DNA of 64,000 bases from Luteibacter sp. SG786 (GTDB lineage: Bacteria > Pseudomonadota > Gammaproteobacteria > Xanthomonadales > Rhodanobacteraceae): assembly GCF_011759605.1 (NCBI RefSeq), contig NZ_JAAOYX010000001.1, positions 1,612,001 through 1,676,000 on the forward strand. Reading direction: 5' to 3'. The notes beneath the pieces are model-generated. The model did not search any database. It was not told the DNA's origin and saw only the letters and a list, made by a program, of their open reading frames with translations. Position numbers and translations under genes: made by a program. The first letter of the stretch is position 1; every line of letters starts with the position of its first letter. This document shows positions 47,667 through 58,545 of the stretch, in pieces.

Positions 47667-47692
47667 AAAAAGCCCGCCGAGGGGCGGGCTAA
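47667..47692 (-). terminator. Terminator after tRNA-Phe
   Basis: AGCCCGCC and GGCGGGCT form an 8-bp stem with a short loop, followed on the minus strand by TTTTTCG. It lies 14-39 bases beyond the tRNA 3' end. Confidence 0.85.
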
Positions 47693-47705
47693 GTCACTGA
47701 CCAAA

Positions 47706-47781
47706 TGGTGGCTCGGGACGGAATCGAACCGCCGACACGGGGATTTTCAATCCCCTGCTCTACCAACTGAGCTACCGAGCC
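47706..47781 (-). tRNA. tRNA-Phe (GAA)
   Basis: A 76-base cloverleaf is read on the minus strand. The acceptor stem is GGCTCGG/CCGAGCC with encoded CCA, the D-arm contains AGCTCAGTTGGTAGAGC, and the anticodon loop TTGAAAA gives GAA. The variable region is GTGTC and the T-loop GGTTCGATTCC. It is followed by a terminator and preceded by a promoter in the yggX 3' end. Confidence 0.97.
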
Positions 47782-47822
47782 ACAGGTGCCTGCAACGATC
47801 GTTGCGGCGAGTGGAGCCGCGT

Positions 47823-47851
47823 ATTAAATCGGGTGCGGGCGCCGGCGTCAA
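47823..47851 (-). promoter_or_regulatory. Sigma-70 promoter for tRNA-Phe
   Basis: TTGACG (47851-47846) and TTTAAT (47828-47823) are 17 bases apart on the minus strand. The -35 box overlaps the yggX stop codon. Transcription would start near 47816, about 35 bases before the tRNA, across a perfect palindrome GCAACGATCGTTGC (47792-47805). Confidence 0.65.
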
Positions 47852-48126
47852 GCGTCCCGTTCGGGCGGAACGTAGCCGGCGGGTTGAATGACGTCGCCGC
47901 CAAAGAAGTACTTCTCCATCTCGCCGCTGAGGAACGTGCGTGTCTTCGGTTCCAGCGGCGACAGGCGCATCTCGTTGATGAGCATGGTCTGATGGGACAG
48001 CCATTGGGCCCAGGCTTCCTTCGACACGTTGTCGTAGACGCGCTTGCCAAGCTCGCCCGGCCAGGGCGCGAAATCGAGGCCTTCGGCCTCGCGGCCGAGT
48101 TTCACGCAATGAACCATGCGCGTCAT
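47848..48126 (-). CDS. yggX: Probable Fe(2+)-trafficking protein YggX
   Basis: This 92-residue cytosolic protein is linked with protection of Fe-S clusters from oxidative damage. It shows the family landmarks [19 protein letters not shown] with the conserved Cys7, [20 protein letters not shown] and [16 protein letters not shown]. The start overlaps the mutY stop by ATGA. The mutY-yggX pair is conserved in gammaproteobacteria. Confidence 0.95.
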   Translation of the reverse strand: MTRMVHCVKLGREAEGLDFAPWPGELGKRVYDNVSKEAWAQWLSHQTMLINEMRLSPLEPKTRTFLSGEMEKYFFGGDVIQPAGYVPPERDA

Positions 48127-49169
48127 GGGGATATCTCCGGAAGGTTGGCGAGCAGCGTCCGCACGGGGGCCGGCAGACCGAGCGAGGCGAGTTCCTCGCG
48201 CCCGCACCAGCGGCGGTCGTCGCGGTCCGCCACGGCGGCGAGCGGGGCCGCATGGTCGAACAGGATGGGCGACACGTCCAGCCTGTAATGGCTGAAGACG
48301 TGAGTGAAGGCAGGTAACGGGTCCGCGTCGCGGACACGGGCAAGGCCGGAGGCGACCGCGCCGGCGGCATCGGCATCGGCCGCTTCCGGCAGGCTCCACA
48401 GGCCGGACCAGACGCCTTGCGGCCCTCGCTTTTCGAGCAGCACGCGGCCCTGCGCATCGCGCAGCAACAACATGGCCAGCGAGCGGGTGGGAACCTTCTT
48501 GCCGGGCTTCGGGGTCGGCAGTGCGGCCGTGAGCCCGTCGCGGTGCGCGACGCACGTGGCCGCGTGCGGACACAGGAGGCAGAGGGGCTTCGTCCGCACG
48601 CAGACGGTGGCGCCCAGGTCCATGATGGCCTGCGTGTAATCCGCGGTTCGCTCGGACGGGGTGTGCTCGTCGGCGTGGCGCCAGAGTTGTTTTTCGACGG
48701 CGCTCTCACCGGGAAAGCCGGCAATGCCGTGGTACCGCGCGAGCACGCGCTTCACGTTGCCGTCGAGGATCGGGAAGCGAAGGCCATGCGCCTGCGCGAG
48801 AATCGCGCCGGCGGTGGAGCGGCCGATGCCGGGAAGGGCCATCAGCGCGTCCAGATCGCGCGGCAGTTCCCCGCCGTGTCGCTCCACGCAGAGCTGAGCG
48901 GCGCGATGAAGGAAGCGGGCACGCCGGTAATAACCGAGGCCGGACCACAACGCCAGCACCGTGTCTTCATGGGCCGAGGCCAGCGACGCCAGCGTGGGCA
49001 GCGTGTCCACGAAGCGCTGGAAGTACCCGATGACGGTCACCACCTGGGTCTGCTGCAGCATGATCTCGGACAGCCACACGCGATACGCGTCGCGCGGGTG
49101 CTGCCAGGGAAGGTCTTTCCGTCCGTGGTGGTCGTACCAGCGGAGCAGTTCGCGCGCGAAGACGTTCAT
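48123..49169 (-). CDS. mutY: Adenine DNA glycosylase MutY
   Basis: MutY removes adenine opposite 8-oxoguanine. The 348-residue product has the catalytic Glu in [10 protein letters not shown], the helix-hairpin-helix [12 protein letters not shown], the catalytic Asp in [15 protein letters not shown], the [4Fe-4S] ligands in [17 protein letters not shown], and a C-terminal NUDIX-like domain recognising 8-oxoG. The ATG at 49169 overlaps the upstream gene's stop by ATGA; a longer frame is antisense-derived and rejected. Confidence 0.96.
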   Translation of the reverse strand: MNVFARELLRWYDHHGRKDLPWQHPRDAYRVWLSEIMLQQTQVVTVIGYFQRFVDTLPTLASLASAHEDTVLALWSGLGYYRRARFLHRAAQLCVERHGGELPRDLDALMALPGIGRSTAGAILAQAHGLRFPILDGNVKRVLARYHGIAGFPGESAVEKQLWRHADEHTPSERTADYTQAIMDLGATVCVRTKPLCLLCPHAATCVAHRDGLTAALPTPKPGKKVPTRSLAMLLLRDAQGRVLLEKRGPQGVWSGLWSLPEAADADAAGAVASGLARVRDADPLPAFTHVFSHYRLDVSPILFDHAAPLAAVADRDDRRWCGREELASLGLPAPVRTLLANLPEISP

Positions 49170-50200
49170 GGCGCAGCGGTGGTCGAAGTGGCGGCCGGTA
49201 CCAGCGGCGTGGCACGAATGCGCAGGCCTTTCATGTGTACGTTGCCGATGTCGAGGGTCTTGGCTTCGATGGTGCCGAGGACGGGCGGCAGGGTGGGCGA
49301 ACCGCCCGCCAGGATGCCGCTCCACCATTCGGTGAATCCGATCGGGGGAATGCGGATGTCAGTGCGGTCGTTGTCGCCTTCGAGGCGAAGGGCGACGTAG
49401 AGCGGATCCTGCTGGTTCGCTGGAGTGACGTTGAGCGTGATGCCATAAGGTGCGCCACTGCTACGGGTAACGCGCCCGGAAAGCGACGCGCCCACGTCCG
49501 CACCGCCGCGCCAGGTGGCACTCCCTCGCAGCATGGCGGCGAAACGCGATTCGCTGGAAAGTCCGAGTTCGACATCGCTCAGCGTGAGCACGCCGCGCGA
49601 GAGCTGCGGCATGGTCTCGAGCTCCAGCGAATAGGGCGTGCCGTCGGAAGTGCTGGCGGCGAGCGCGAGCGCGAACGGTATGCCGTTCGCGAGGCGTCCC
49701 GCGTCGATGTCCACGTTGGACAGCAGCAACTCGTTGCCGCGCAGGAGCGTGCCGCGTTCGATGCGGAAGCCCGCGTCCACCGTGGGCAGAATGGCGCCAG
49801 CCGTGGACGGGCGTGAGGGCAGGGTGTCCAGATACGCGCCCAGTGCGTCGACGTCGATGCGGGCACCGTCCACTTCGAGCCGCGAAATGCGGGCTTCGCC
49901 GCCCATCAATGCATGCCAGGGCAGCACGAGCTTGCCGCGCGAGGCGACCAGCAACGGCTGCTCCGCACCGTTCGCCCGCACGGTAAGGCCTTCCAGCTCG
50001 AGCGCGGGTTTCGGCCACAGGGTGGGGCTGGCCGGGTTGGACAGCGTGAGTTCGAGGCCCGCGGCGCGGGCGCGCGATTGCAGCAGGGAGGTGAAGCGCT
50101 CCGGCTGCAACATCACGTAGGTGGCGACAAACGCCGCCAGCAGTACCACCACGACCAACGCGCCGGCGGCGAGAAGGCCGATTCGCAAGGGGCGTTTCAT
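49166..50200 (-). CDS. AsmA-like envelope protein, short form
   Basis: A 344-residue protein with one N-terminal membrane helix (LLAAGALVVVVLLAAFVATYVM, residues 9-30) followed by a periplasmic beta-rich chain typical of AsmA/TamB-like proteins: LELTLSNPASPTLWPKPALE, ISRLEVDGARIDVDAL and VDAGFRIERGTLL. AsmA proteins are thought to move phospholipids or affect outer-membrane assembly. This is shorter than E. coli AsmA (617 residues). It lies between ftsY and mutY and is probably co-transcribed with them. Confidence 0.8.
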   Translation of the reverse strand: MKRPLRIGLLAAGALVVVVLLAAFVATYVMLQPERFTSLLQSRARAAGLELTLSNPASPTLWPKPALELEGLTVRANGAEQPLLVASRGKLVLPWHALMGGEARISRLEVDGARIDVDALGAYLDTLPSRPSTAGAILPTVDAGFRIERGTLLRGNELLLSNVDIDAGRLANGIPFALALAASTSDGTPYSLELETMPQLSRGVLTLSDVELGLSSESRFAAMLRGSATWRGGADVGASLSGRVTRSSGAPYGITLNVTPANQQDPLYVALRLEGDNDRTDIRIPPIGFTEWWSGILAGGSPTLPPVLGTIEAKTLDIGNVHMKGLRIRATPLVPAATSTTAAP

Positions 50201-50229
50201 CGCCGCGGTGCCTGCATCGCGCGGTTCGC

Positions 50230-51369
50230 TCAGGCGCCGATGGTGGGCGGCAGAAGGCCGTCCACGAAGGCTTCGGCATCGAACACGCGCAGATCGGTGG
50301 CCGTTTCGCCCAGGCCGACGTAACGGATGGGCAAGCCGAACTCGCGTGCGAGCGCGAACATCACGCCGCCCTTGGCGGTGCCGTCGAGCTTGGTGACCAC
50401 AAGCCCGGTGACGCCTGCAGTGTCGCGGAACTGGCGAAGCTGGCTGATGGCGTTTTGCCCTGTCGTGCCGTCGATCACCATCAGCACCTCGTGCGGTGCG
50501 CTGGCGTCCAGCTTCTTCATGACGCGGGCGATCTTGCCCAACTCGTCCATCAGGCCGCCCTGGGTGTGCAGACGGCCCGCGGTATCGGCGATCAATACCT
50601 GGGTGCCACGCGAGCGCGCTGCCTGCAACGCGTCGAAGATCACGCTGGCGGAATCGGCGTCCTGGCCCTGCGAGACGACGGGCACCTTGTTCCGTTCACC
50701 CCATGTCTTCAATTGTTCGACGGCGGCGGCGCGGAAGGTATCGCCCGCGGCCAGCATCACGCTGCGGCCTTCGTCGGCATAGCGACGGGCGAGCTTGCCG
50801 ATGGTGGTGGTCTTGCCGACGCCGTTGATGCCCACCGTGAGGATCACGAACGGCGACTGCGTGGCTACGTCCAGCGGCTGCTCCACGGGCCGGAGCAGGG
50901 CCACCAGCTCCGCGCGCAACGCCTTGAGCAGCGCGCCGGCGTCGGCAAACTCGCGCTTGTGCATGCGCTTGCGCAGGTCTTCGACCAGGCGTGTGCTGGC
51001 TTCCACGCCCACGTCGGCGGTGATGAGCGAGGTTTCCAGTTCGTCGAGCAGGTCGTCGTCGAGCTTGGGATGGCGAACGAACAGGGAGGTGAGGCTCTTC
51101 GCGAACCCGCTGCCGGAAAGGCGCTCGCGCCAGCTGCGGCGCGCGGGCTGCTCCGCTTCGCGGGCGGCTTCGACAACCGCGGATTCCTCCGCTTCGGCCT
51201 CGATCTCTGGGGCGGCGGGTTCAGGCTGGGCCGTTTCCGCCAGTGCTTCCGACACGCCGGCGCCAACCTCGGCCGCGGCAGGGTCGGCCAATTGATCGAC
51301 GCGGTCTTCCGGTGCCTGGGGCTCCGGTGCAGCCGGCTCGGTGGGCTTTTTCTTCCAGAACTTGAGCAT
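50230..51369 (-). CDS. ftsY: Signal recognition particle receptor FtsY
   Basis: FtsY is the SRP receptor GTPase that delivers nascent membrane proteins to SecYEG. The 379-residue product has an acidic, proline/alanine-rich A domain (about 1-85), the N domain (GFAKSLTSLFVRHPKLDDD) and the G domain with VGINGVGKTTTIGKLA, AAGDTFRAAAVEQL, IADTAGRLHTQ and VVTKLDGTAKGG. Divergent from rsmD, a classic arrangement. Confidence 0.97.
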   Translation of the reverse strand: MLKFWKKKPTEPAAPEPQAPEDRVDQLADPAAAEVGAGVSEALAETAQPEPAAPEIEAEAEESAVVEAAREAEQPARRSWRERLSGSGFAKSLTSLFVRHPKLDDDLLDELETSLITADVGVEASTRLVEDLRKRMHKREFADAGALLKALRAELVALLRPVEQPLDVATQSPFVILTVGINGVGKTTTIGKLARRYADEGRSVMLAAGDTFRAAAVEQLKTWGERNKVPVVSQGQDADSASVIFDALQAARSRGTQVLIADTAGRLHTQGGLMDELGKIARVMKKLDASAPHEVLMVIDGTTGQNAISQLRQFRDTAGVTGLVVTKLDGTAKGGVMFALAREFGLPIRYVGLGETATDLRVFDAEAFVDGLLPPTIGA

Positions 51370-51433
51370 TGCGCGGGGGATTCAAAGACAATAGGCGAAT
51401 GCTAACACCCCCGCCCTCACTGGCCGCTGAGCG

Positions 51434-52529
<1,096 letters not shown>

Positions 52530-52546
52530 CCAAACAGGTGATCATC

Positions 52547-53050
52547 ATGCGTAAGTTCATCCTCGCCGCGTCCGTGGCCCTGACCGCCACCCTGGCCCTC
52601 TCGGCCTGCAACAAGTCCGAAGACACCGACCAGGCTGCCACGCAGCAGGAAGCGGCTGTCGCCAAGCCGACCAACCCGTCCGATACGAAGGCCTGGAGCC
52701 AGTACTTCGGCCAGATCGTGCGCAAGAACATGCAGGGCATGACGGCCGACCGTCCGTTCCCGTACTTCGTGCCCGCCGGCGACGACCAGGCCGGCCAGGA
52801 CGGCCGCGCCCGCCAGCTCGAGAACGTGCAGGGCACCGTCGCCCGCGGCGTCACGCCGGGCAACATGCTCGTGTTCGGCGGCCCGGATTCGGCCAAGACC
52901 GCCGACCTGATGGTCGAGGCCTTCAAGGGCGCCAACGCCGGCTCGTTCAAGAACGTGATCGTGCTGTTCATTGGCGACCAGGCCGACCAGCAGCGCGTGG
53001 CCGACGCCGTGGCGCCGAGCGGCGCGACGTTCCGCTTCGTGGCCATGTGA
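52547..53050 (+). CDS. Small lipoprotein of unknown function
   Basis: The 167-residue precursor has a type II signal MRKFILAASVALTATLALSAC with lipobox LSAC (Cys21). The next stretch is hydrophilic (KSEDTDQAATQQEAA), then a compact domain including WSQYFGQIVRKNMQGM, PYFVPAGDDQ and VIVLFIGDQADQQRVADAV. I do not recognise the family; the set rsmD-coaD-lipoprotein-ferredoxin appears conserved-looking in this group. The ATG at 52547 has CAGGTG upstream. An efficient terminator follows. Confidence 0.75.
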   Translation: MRKFILAASVALTATLALSACNKSEDTDQAATQQEAAVAKPTNPSDTKAWSQYFGQIVRKNMQGMTADRPFPYFVPAGDDQAGQDGRARQLENVQGTVARGVTPGNMLVFGGPDSAKTADLMVEAFKGANAGSFKNVIVLFIGDQADQQRVADAVAPSGATFRFVAM

Positions 53051-53077
53051 GTGAAGCGTAAAGCGTGAACAGTAAGG

Positions 53078-53103
53078 AAGGGCGCCTCGGCGCCCTTCTT
53101 CAT
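53078..53103 (+). terminator. Terminator after the lipoprotein gene
   Basis: AAGGGCGCC and GGCGCCCTT form a 9-bp stem with a 2-base centre, followed by CTTC. GTGAA-type repeat units flank it on the left (53051-53077) and in inverted form on the right (CTTACGGTTCAC, about 53109-53120). Confidence 0.8.
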
Positions 53104-53198
53104 TCTCCTTACGGTTCACAGGCCGCGCAGCGGCCGACTTGCAGGCGCGCAGCGCCGACTCACGGGGGACCAACGCGCCGCCTCTCGCCTTGCGGTAA

Positions 53199-53462
<264 letters not shown>

Positions 53463-53523
53463 GAAATCCCGCGGCGCCATGGGTTAATCTCAGGGGTAAC
53501 GATATCCCCTCGGAGACAACCCC

Positions 53524-55227
53524 ATGCTCCATGCCCCTTCGTGGCGTGTGCTTGCCGCGACTTTCTTCCTCGTCGTCGGCACCGGTCAGGCCTCCGCGCT
53601 CGACGCGCCGGCTGCGGCCCCGAAAGGTCCTGGCCACGCCGCCATCGCCAGCGCGAACTACCTCGCCACCAACGCCGGGTTCGAGGTACTGGACAAGGGA
53701 GGCAACGCCTTCGACGCCGCCATCGCGGTGGCCTCCACCCTGGCCGTAGTCGAACAGCAGAGTTCCGGCATCGGCGGCGGATTTCTCGCGCTGCTGCATC
53801 GCGCATCGGACCGTCGCAACGTTTTCATCGACGCCCGCGAAACGGCGCCGAAGGCCGTGGACATGAAGGTGTACGTGGGCAAGGACGGCAAGCCGAATCG
53901 CGACGTGTCCACCAACGGCCCGCTTTCGGCAGGCATTCCGGGCGAGCCCGCCGGGCTGGCCTGGATCGCGGCCCACTACGGCAAGGTTCCACTTTCCGTC
54001 TCGCTGGCGCCTGCCATTCGCATCGCAAGGGAAGGCTATCAGCCGGACGAGCGCTTCATCGGGGCCATCGAGGACCGCAAGGACGTCCTTTCGCGTTATC
54101 CGGCCTCCGCCGCGATCTACCTCCCGGGCGGAAATGCACCGCAGAAGGGTTGGACGCTGCGCCAGCCGGACCTGGCGAAGACGCTCGAGCGTCTCGCTGC
54201 CGGCGGTGCCGACGGCTTCTACAAGGGCGAAACGGCGAAGCTGCTGGTGTCCGCGTCGCGCGCTGCCGGCGGCAACTGGACCGCCGCCGACCTCGAAGCC
54301 TACCGGGTGAAAGAACGCGAGCCCCTCAGCGTGGACTACAAGGGCTATCGCATCGTTACCGCGCCACCGCCGTCGTCCGGCGGCGTGGCGATCGCCGAGA
54401 TCCTGAATATCCTCTCCGGCTTCGACCTGACGAAGCTCGATGCGGCGCATGCCGCGCACCTCACCATCGAGGCCATGCGCCGCGCCTTCCGCGACCACAA
54501 CGAATATCTGGGCGATCCGGACTTCGTGAAGATGCCGCTCGACATGCTCCTGTCGAAGTACTACGCCGATGGGCTCCGCGCCACCATCTCGCCAGACAAG
54601 GCCACGCCGTCAGACCTCCTGCCCACCGCGATGGCACCGGAGCCGGGCATGCATACCACGCATTTCTCGGTGATCGATGCCGACGGCAACATGGTGGCTT
54701 CCACGCTCACGGTGAACCTCGAGTTCGGTTCGGCCTTCGTTGCCAAGGGCACCGGCGTCGTGCTGAACGACGAGATGGACGATTTCGCGCTGGTTCCCGG
54801 GCAGCCGAACGCCTTCGGCCTGCGCGGGGCGCTCGCCAACGCACCGGAACCCGGCAAGCGCATGCTCTCGTCGATGTCGCCGAGCTTCGTGTTCGGTGCG
54901 GATCGCACCGCGGTGATCGGCTCGCCGGGCGGTTCCACGATCATCACCCAGGTGCTGGAAGGCATCCTTGCCTTCGTGGACGGCAAGAGCGCATCGGAAA
55001 TCACGGCGCAGAAACGTTTCCACCACCAGTATCTGCCTGACCGCGTGGACGTCGAGGCCGGCGTTTTCGACGACGCCACCAGCAAGGCCCTCACCGACAT
55101 GGGATACGTGCTGCGCAATCGCTCACCCTGGGGCTTCATGAACGTCGTTACGTGGGACCATCGGACCAACACGCTCGACGCAGCGAGCGATCCGCGTCGG
55201 CCGTCGGGACTGGGCAAGGTGCAGTGA
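53524..55227 (+). CDS. ggt: Gamma-glutamyltransferase
   Basis: Periplasmic GGT cleaves the gamma-glutamyl bond of glutathione and similar peptides. The 567-residue precursor has a signal peptide (about 1-25), [32 protein letters not shown] and the autocleavage site [15 protein letters not shown] with nucleophile Thr378 beginning the small subunit. Substrate-binding segments LNDEMDDF and SSMSPSFVF follow. Preceded by its own gap of 61 bases after the ferredoxin gene. Confidence 0.95.
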   Translation: MLHAPSWRVLAATFFLVVGTGQASALDAPAAAPKGPGHAAIASANYLATNAGFEVLDKGGNAFDAAIAVASTLAVVEQQSSGIGGGFLALLHRASDRRNVFIDARETAPKAVDMKVYVGKDGKPNRDVSTNGPLSAGIPGEPAGLAWIAAHYGKVPLSVSLAPAIRIAREGYQPDERFIGAIEDRKDVLSRYPASAAIYLPGGNAPQKGWTLRQPDLAKTLERLAAGGADGFYKGETAKLLVSASRAAGGNWTAADLEAYRVKEREPLSVDYKGYRIVTAPPPSSGGVAIAEILNILSGFDLTKLDAAHAAHLTIEAMRRAFRDHNEYLGDPDFVKMPLDMLLSKYYADGLRATISPDKATPSDLLPTAMAPEPGMHTTHFSVIDADGNMVASTLTVNLEFGSAFVAKGTGVVLNDEMDDFALVPGQPNAFGLRGALANAPEPGKRMLSSMSPSFVFGADRTAVIGSPGGSTIITQVLEGILAFVDGKSASEITAQKRFHHQYLPDRVDVEAGVFDDATSKALTDMGYVLRNRSPWGFMNVVTWDHRTNTLDAASDPRRPSGLGKVQ

Positions 55228-55237
55228 GGCTCGACAC

Positions 55238-56101
55238 GTGAAACTCTGGTCACTGATCGGCAATTCGCAACGCCTGGACGGCGGCGCGATGTTCGGTAAC
55301 GCGCCGCGCGCCATGTGGTCGCGCTGGATAGAGCCCGACGAACAGAACCGCATTCCGCTGGCGTGCCGCTGCCTTCTCGTCACAGGCCTCGACGGGCGCA
55401 ACGTGCTCTTCGAGACAGGTATCGGCGCGTTCTTCGATCCCGCCATGCGCGAGCGCTACGGCGTGGTCGAAGACCGCCACGTGCTGCTCGATTCCCTGGC
55501 GGAGGCGGGCCTCGGTCACGAGGACATCGATGCCGTCGTTCTCTCGCACCTGCATTTCGACCACGCGGGCGGGCTTCTCGCGCCGTGGGCCGAGGGCGAA
55601 CCTGCGCGGCTGCTTTTTCCGAAGGCGCGCTTCCTCGTCGGCGCCGCACATTGGGCACGTGCCCATGATCCGCATCCGCGGGACCGTGCGTCGTTCGTAC
55701 CGGAGATCGTGCGTCTGCTCGAGGAGAGCGGCCGCCTTGAACTGGTGGAAGAGGGCAAGCCGTCGTCGTTGGGCGACGCAGTGCGCTTCGAATTTTCCGA
55801 GGGCCACACGCCGGGCCTCATGCTGGCCGAAGTCGGGGGTGTGGCGTTCTGCGCCGACCTGATCCCGGGACGTGCGTGGGTGCACCTGCCCGTGACGATG
55901 GGCTACGACCGCTGGCCCGAGAAACTCATCGACGAGAAGAAAGCATTCCTCGACGACAAGATGGCGCGGGGCGTCCGGTTGTTCTTCACCCACGATCACG
56001 GCTGCGCGGTGGCGTCTGTCGCACGGGACGATAAAGGTCGCTACTCGGCGGCCGATATCCTTGAACGATTAGCCGGGGTCGATGCCTGGGCAGCGGCATG
56101 A
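55238..56101 (+). CDS. Metallo-beta-lactamase-fold hydrolase
   Basis: The 287-residue cytosolic-looking protein has the MBL zinc motif [16 protein letters not shown], a second metal His in [11 protein letters not shown], the bridging Asp in AFCADLIPG, and a later His in [10 protein letters not shown]. Enzymes of this subgroup include lactonases, glyoxalase II-like and phosphodiesterase proteins; the substrate is unknown. It starts with GTG at 55238 with GAGG about eight bases upstream, ten bases after ggt, so it is likely in the ggt transcript. Confidence 0.85.
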   Translation: MKLWSLIGNSQRLDGGAMFGNAPRAMWSRWIEPDEQNRIPLACRCLLVTGLDGRNVLFETGIGAFFDPAMRERYGVVEDRHVLLDSLAEAGLGHEDIDAVVLSHLHFDHAGGLLAPWAEGEPARLLFPKARFLVGAAHWARAHDPHPRDRASFVPEIVRLLEESGRLELVEEGKPSSLGDAVRFEFSEGHTPGLMLAEVGGVAFCADLIPGRAWVHLPVTMGYDRWPEKLIDEKKAFLDDKMARGVRLFFTHDHGCAVASVARDDKGRYSAADILERLAGVDAWAAA

Positions 56102-56111
56102 TGGGGGCAGG

Positions 56112-57161
56112 ATGACATCCACATACAGGGTGAAGCAGGCGGGGATGGCCCTGGGGGCGCGATTGGCCGGAGCGGCGTTGCTGCTCGCCGGCCTGGGCCT
56201 CATTGCGTGGAACGAACGCCGCGTCATGGATTACACCGCGGCGCTGGCGCGCCACGGCGCCCCAGTGCTCGATCTGGGGGCCGCCGGCAGGCCCGGCGCC
56301 GGCCAGTACGGTTCGCTGACCCGGGTGAGCGGCATGCCGCAAATCGTGGACGCGCCGCGCGACGCGGAGTTCGGCGTCCGCGCCGAGTCGCCCATTCTCA
56401 TTCGCCATGTGGAGATGTTCCAGTGGCGCGAAATCACGGTCGGCGGCAACACGCATTACGAACTCGATTGGGTGGACCGGCCCATCGACGCGTCTGAATT
56501 CGCGAAGCCTGCCGGCCATGTGAATCCCGGCCACTTTCCCATCCAGGGGCGTCAGTTCGAGGCGGGCGAGGTGAAGCTGGGTAACTTCAAGCTGTCCGAG
56601 CCCATTTTGCGCGCCTTCCCTGGCCGCGTCGCCGTGCCACCCGACGAAAAGGCCTTGCCGGCGAACCTGGCCGCCACGTTCCAGCGTGCCGGCGATGCCC
56701 TGGTCACCAGCAACAAGCCCGCCAATCCGCGTCTGGGCGATCTGCGCATCAGCTGGGAAGCCGTACCGCTACAGGCCATGACCGTGCTCGCCCGCATCGA
56801 CGGCGACACCCTCGTGCCGGCCGCTACGGCCAACGGCGGGAGCGGCTTCGACGTACAGGTGGGCGAGCGCAGCCTGCTCGACGTGCTTCCGGCGTTGCCC
56901 GAGCCGCCCCAGGCGGTACTGCCCATACGCCTCGCTTCGTTCCTGCTGGCGGTCCTGGGCGCATGGTTGCTCGCCCTCACCAGCCGCCTGCAACGCGATG
57001 TGCTGTTCGCCATAGGCATCGGCGCCGTGGTGGTTCCCGCCGTTGCCGGCGTGATGTGGTTGGGTGGCGACGCCATGGCGGCAAGCGTGTGGTTGCTTTT
57101 CGCGGTGCTTGGCGCGGGCCTGGCGATCTGGCGGGTGCAGCAGCGCACCGCACCTGCCTGA
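56112..57161 (+). CDS. TMEM43/LUMA-family membrane protein
   Basis: The 349-residue protein has one N-terminal membrane helix (about 15-34), a large extracytoplasmic domain, and a C-terminal group of three or four helices (SFLLAVLGAWLLAL onward). The pattern WNERRVMDY, then MFQWREI and HYELDWVDRPIDASEF is typical of the TMEM43 family (PF07787), whose bacterial role is unknown. GGGGGCAGG precedes the ATG at 56112. Confidence 0.85.
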   Translation: MTSTYRVKQAGMALGARLAGAALLLAGLGLIAWNERRVMDYTAALARHGAPVLDLGAAGRPGAGQYGSLTRVSGMPQIVDAPRDAEFGVRAESPILIRHVEMFQWREITVGGNTHYELDWVDRPIDASEFAKPAGHVNPGHFPIQGRQFEAGEVKLGNFKLSEPILRAFPGRVAVPPDEKALPANLAATFQRAGDALVTSNKPANPRLGDLRISWEAVPLQAMTVLARIDGDTLVPAATANGGSGFDVQVGERSLLDVLPALPEPPQAVLPIRLASFLLAVLGAWLLALTSRLQRDVLFAIGIGAVVVPAVAGVMWLGGDAMAASVWLLFAVLGAGLAIWRVQQRTAPA

Positions 57162-57237
57162 CGGGAACCCGCGGGGAGTCGCTCGGCGTCGAAGTCCGGA
57201 CTCCACCTCCGGTGGCCGGTGCATGCATACTCGACGC

Positions 57238-58080
57238 ATGCCGGCCCCATCCCGCCATCCGAATGACTGGCTTCATATCCGTCGTGACGCCGAGACGGGG
57301 ATCGAAAGCGTGCAGGCCCACTTCACCGGGCATGCCTACGACGCCCACGCACACGACGAGGTATTGATCGGCGTTACGCAGGACGGCATCCAGCGTTTCC
57401 GCTGCCACCGGTCGACGCACACGAGTACCCGCGGCCGCGTCATCCTCATCGAGCCTGGCGCCGTGCACGATGGCGACGCCATCGAGGAAGGCGGGTTCAC
57501 CTACGCCATGCTCTACCTTCCGCAGTCCTGGCTTCGCACAGCGCTCGACGGACGTTTGCCGGCGGCAAGCACCGCGCTGTCGGGACGATTCCGCGAAACG
57601 CTGACCGACGACGATGGCCTGCGCGATGCCATCGTCCGTGCCTTCGCCGCCATCCACGGCAGGGAAGGGCGGCTGGCGCGCGACGTCAGCCTGCATCGTC
57701 TGGTCGATCAACTCTCGGATCACTGGGATCATCGCGCCACGCAGGCGGCATCGGAGCGATCCGCCGCGACGCGCGTTCGCGATTACCTCCATGCGCATAT
57801 GGCCGACGACATCGGCCTCGACGATCTGGCCACGCATGCCGGCATGGACCGGTTCCGGCTCCATCGCCAGTTCACGGCGGCGGTCGGCCAGTCGCCGCAC
57901 GCATACCTGGTCAACCTTCGGCTACGCGCCGCGCGCGATCGCCTGACGCGCGGCGATACCCCGGCGGACGTGGCGATGGCGGTCGGCTTCGCCGATCAGA
58001 GCCACCTCGGACGCTGGTTTCGCCGTGCATTCGGCATGTCCCCCGGCGCGTACCAGCGGGCTTGCACAAACGTTCTATAG
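57238..58080 (+). CDS. AraC-family regulator with cupin N-terminus
   Basis: The 280-residue protein has an N-terminal AraC-type beta-barrel ligand domain (about 25-140, HAYDAHAHDEVLIGVTQDG) and a C-terminal pair of helix-turn-helix motifs (DDIGLDDLATHAGMDRFRLH and PADVAMAVGFADQSHLGRWF). The ATG at 57238 is chosen; the upstream open frame is antisense or foreign-frame sequence. It precedes the DUF2000 gene by about 50 bases and probably regulates it. Confidence 0.9.
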   Translation: MPAPSRHPNDWLHIRRDAETGIESVQAHFTGHAYDAHAHDEVLIGVTQDGIQRFRCHRSTHTSTRGRVILIEPGAVHDGDAIEEGGFTYAMLYLPQSWLRTALDGRLPAASTALSGRFRETLTDDDGLRDAIVRAFAAIHGREGRLARDVSLHRLVDQLSDHWDHRATQAASERSAATRVRDYLHAHMADDIGLDDLATHAGMDRFRLHRQFTAAVGQSPHAYLVNLRLRAARDRLTRGDTPADVAMAVGFADQSHLGRWFRRAFGMSPGAYQRACTNVL

Positions 58081-58133
58081 GCGTGCAGCCATCGTGTCGA
58101 TGCTCGCGGGTAACCTTCCATGGAAACCCCTCG

Positions 58134-58541
58134 ATGTTCGATACGAAAGTGGCGCTGATCGTTCGCGACGACCTCCTGACCTGGCAGAAACTCAACGTAG
58201 TGGCGTTCCTCGCCACCGGCATCGCCGCGGCAGCGCCAGAGGCCTTGGGCGAGCCGTATGAAGACGCCGCCGGCGTGACGTATGGGCGCATGCTGATCCA
58301 GCCGATGATGATTTACGGCGCCGGCGTGGATGCGCTGCGCAAGATCCATCGCAAGGCGCTCGAACGGGAATTGACGATCGTCCCGTACGTCGAAGCGATG
58401 TTCCGGACCGGCAACGACGCAGAGAACCGCCGTGTCTTCCGCGACGAGGACGTCGACGCGATGAACTTCGTCGGGATGGCGGTGCGCGGCCCGAAGAATG
58501 CCGTCGAGAAGACGTTGAAAGGGCTATCGCTGCACGAGTGA
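58134..58541 (+). CDS. DUF2000-family protein
   Basis: A 135-residue protein starting MFDTKVALIVRDDLLTWQKLN, continuing VVAFLATGIAAAAPEALGEPY and MLIQPMMIYGAGVDALRKIH. This pattern is that of DUF2000 (PF09391), which resembles the peptidyl-tRNA hydrolase 2 fold but has no assigned function. It follows an AraC regulator on the same strand and converges with another AraC gene four bases further. The frame continues upstream to 58062 but there overlaps araC coding. Confidence 0.82.
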   Translation: MFDTKVALIVRDDLLTWQKLNVVAFLATGIAAAAPEALGEPYEDAAGVTYGRMLIQPMMIYGAGVDALRKIHRKALERELTIVPYVEAMFRTGNDAENRRVFRDEDVDAMNFVGMAVRGPKNAVEKTLKGLSLHE

Positions 58542-58545
58542 AGCG

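Noticed and set aside
47357..47704. 115-residue minus-strand open frame
   Set aside because: It crosses the tRNA terminator, has no ribosome site and no domain-like composition.
47254..47781. Genomic island or attachment site at tRNA-Phe
   Set aside because: No integrase, no direct repeat of the tRNA 3' end and core genes on one side; only a gene-free gap was seen.
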